Below, one piece after another: positions 63,079 through 64,000 of a stretch of 64,000 bases of DNA. This DNA is from Aliivibrio finisterrensis_A (GTDB lineage Bacteria; Pseudomonadota; Gammaproteobacteria; Enterobacterales; Vibrionaceae): assembly GCF_004167675.1 (NCBI RefSeq), contig NZ_SEZQ01000013.1; one strand, written 5' to 3'. A model generated the notes under the pieces. The model was not told the DNA's origin and ran no database searches. It saw nothing but the letters and a program-made list of their open reading frames with translations. The position numbers and the translations under genes were made by a program. Position 1 is the stretch's first letter; each line of letters starts with the position of its first letter.

Positions 63079-63278
63079 GCCTATTGTTTTACTAGGTATA
63101 ACACCATCGTAGTAAGTATAGCTGGTTAAATACAGTGCAGAAAAATCATTAACCTAAATATAAATAACATCGATTTAAAATAGTTGTTCTTGTTTTTATA
63201 AAAGAGTGGTATTTTTCGAAATTAGTAGCGCTTAATAAGGTTACTGGACGTGACTAATTTTTGTTAATGGAAAACAAA

Positions 63279-63800
63279 ATGGATAATCAAATTCGATTAC
63301 GCGCTTTAGAGCAAACGGATCTTCGCTTCATTCATCAATTAAATAATAACCGTTCTATTATGTCTTACTGGTTTGAAGAACCGTACGAGTCGTACTATGA
63401 ATTGGAAGATTTGTTTCGAAAACATATTCATGACAGCAATGAACGCCGCTTCATTGCTGAAAATGAAGAGCAGCAATCTATAGGATTAGTTGAACTAGTA
63501 GAGATTAACTCAATTCACCGTAATGCTGAATTTCAGATCATCATTGCACCAGACTTTCAGGGCTGTGGTTATGCAAGAGGTTTAATTAATAAAGCATTAA
63601 ACTATGCATTTACCATTTTAAACCTGCATAAAGTTTATCTTCATGTTGCGGTTAATAATGATAAAGCAATTTACTTGTATGAGGCGTGCGGCTTTGTAGA
63701 GGAAGGACACTTAATCAAAGAAATCTTTGTAAATGGTCAATACTGTGATGTTAAACGAATGTACCTTTTGCAAGATGATTATTTAAGCCGAAAAAAATAA
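63279..63800 (+). CDS. speG: Spermidine N1-acetyltransferase SpeG
   Basis: 173 residues, GNAT fold. Strong match to V. cholerae SpeG: LRALEQTDLRFIHQLNNNRS, IMSYWFEEPYESYYELEDLF, acetyl-CoA site GCGYARGLINKALNYAFTIL (for QGxGxA), and a C-terminus with FVEEGHLIKEIFVNGQYCDV. Acetylates spermidine and spermine to limit polyamine toxicity. ATG 63279 (MDNQIRLRALE) aligns with the V. cholerae start and follows GGAAAAC; ATG 63267 is an alternative. Ends before the terminator at 63848. Confidence 0.95.
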   Translation: MDNQIRLRALEQTDLRFIHQLNNNRSIMSYWFEEPYESYYELEDLFRKHIHDSNERRFIAENEEQQSIGLVELVEINSIHRNAEFQIIIAPDFQGCGYARGLINKALNYAFTILNLHKVYLHVAVNNDKAIYLYEACGFVEEGHLIKEIFVNGQYCDVKRMYLLQDDYLSRKK

Positions 63801-63847
63801 CGCTAAATTTATGAGAATGAGCATTGTCGCTTTTTTTATTCTTATAC

Positions 63848-63878
63848 AAAAGGGAGCTGGTAATCAGCTCCCTTTTTT
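63848..63878 (+). terminator. Rho-independent terminator of speG
   Basis: AAAAGGGAGCTG pairs with CAGCTCCCTTTT across a 5-base loop and runs into T6. It is directly abutted by the intron-like sequence at 63879. Confidence 0.9.
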
Positions 63879-64000
63879 GTTTGCCCAGCAAAGCTGGCAA
63901 ACCCGTCTGCTTGCAAGAAAGCAGAGTCACCCCGACTAAGGGGAAGACAATCTGAATGGCAAGGGCGTCACTGGCCAACGGTGGGGTCTGAAGGAAGCCA
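63879..64000 (+). mobile_element. 5' end of a probable group IIC (bacterial class C) intron
   Basis: Begins GTTTGCCCAGC right after the T-run of the speG terminator, the usual target of group IIC introns. The 5' end resembles the GTGTGCCC start of the Oceanobacillus iheyensis IIC intron, and near 63959-63998 GGCAAGGGCGTC, GGTGGGGTCTGAAGGAAGCC follow the same order as its domain I (GCAAGGGTGTC, TCTGAAGGAAGC). Several short stems are visible (GTTTGCC/GGCAAAC; TCTGCTT/AAGCAGA; CCCC/GGGG). The intron-encoded reverse transcriptase would lie beyond the window. Class C is inferred from site and sequence; no covariance search was possible. Confidence 0.7.

Overview
The window reads as a chromosomal stretch of a low-GC marine Vibrionaceae bacterium, most likely Aliivibrio (A. 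fischeri type). Grounds: a Na+/galactose symporter nearly identical to the Vibrio SglT, a SpeG and a PTS cluster laid out as in Vibrio, chitin-active secreted enzymes, and several diguanylate cyclases. This is recognition from memory; no database search was run.

Positions 1-16,600 form a lactose/galactose block: ebgA (cut at the window start), its repressor ebgR, a cNMP/CBS/DUF294 signalling protein with a DEDDh exonuclease, sglT, then the Leloir operon galE-galT-galK-galM, a hybrid histidine kinase, galR and ygjH. Two operator-like palindromes recur. TGTAAACGTTTACA (GalR type) occurs at sglT, galE and galR/ygjH. ACTAAA-N2-TTTAGT (probably EbgR) occurs at ebgA, ebgR and galR/ygjH, with a diverged copy at galE. 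The genes would bring in galactose with Na+, split beta-galactosides and feed galactose into glycolysis.

Positions 16,795-24,396 are mixed: an alanine/glycine:Na+ symporter, a DUF924 protein, a frameshifted DUF3644 remnant abutting a HigBA-like toxin-antitoxin module whose toxin is interrupted by a stop codon, a methyltransferase, a lipoprotein, brnQ behind a valine-rich leader peptide, and a histone-deacetylase-family hydrolase.

Positions 24,404-36,069 hold a fructose/mannose-type PTS cluster: three permease systems, a stand-alone EIIB, an EIIA fused to a degenerate HPr-like domain, manA and an AraC regulator. A GGDEF protein gene lies inside it. A long motif is shared by the three permease promoters.

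Positions 36,291-47,184 carry a secreted M66 (StcE/TagA-like) metalloprotease with chitin-binding modules, a YbdG-type MscS channel, and a 6-kb island in tRNA-Ser(UGA). The island has 23-bp direct repeats at both ends, an integrase next to the tRNA, and a multidomain GH18 chitinase as cargo.

Positions 47,537-64,000 hold a porin, an RhlE-type helicase, a three-gene outer-membrane operon, a BCCT transporter, yiaW-yiaV, a diguanylate cyclase divergent from a ComFB-like gene, RNase II, the DeaD helicase and speG. Directly behind the speG terminator begins what looks like the 5' end of a group IIC intron, cut by the window end.
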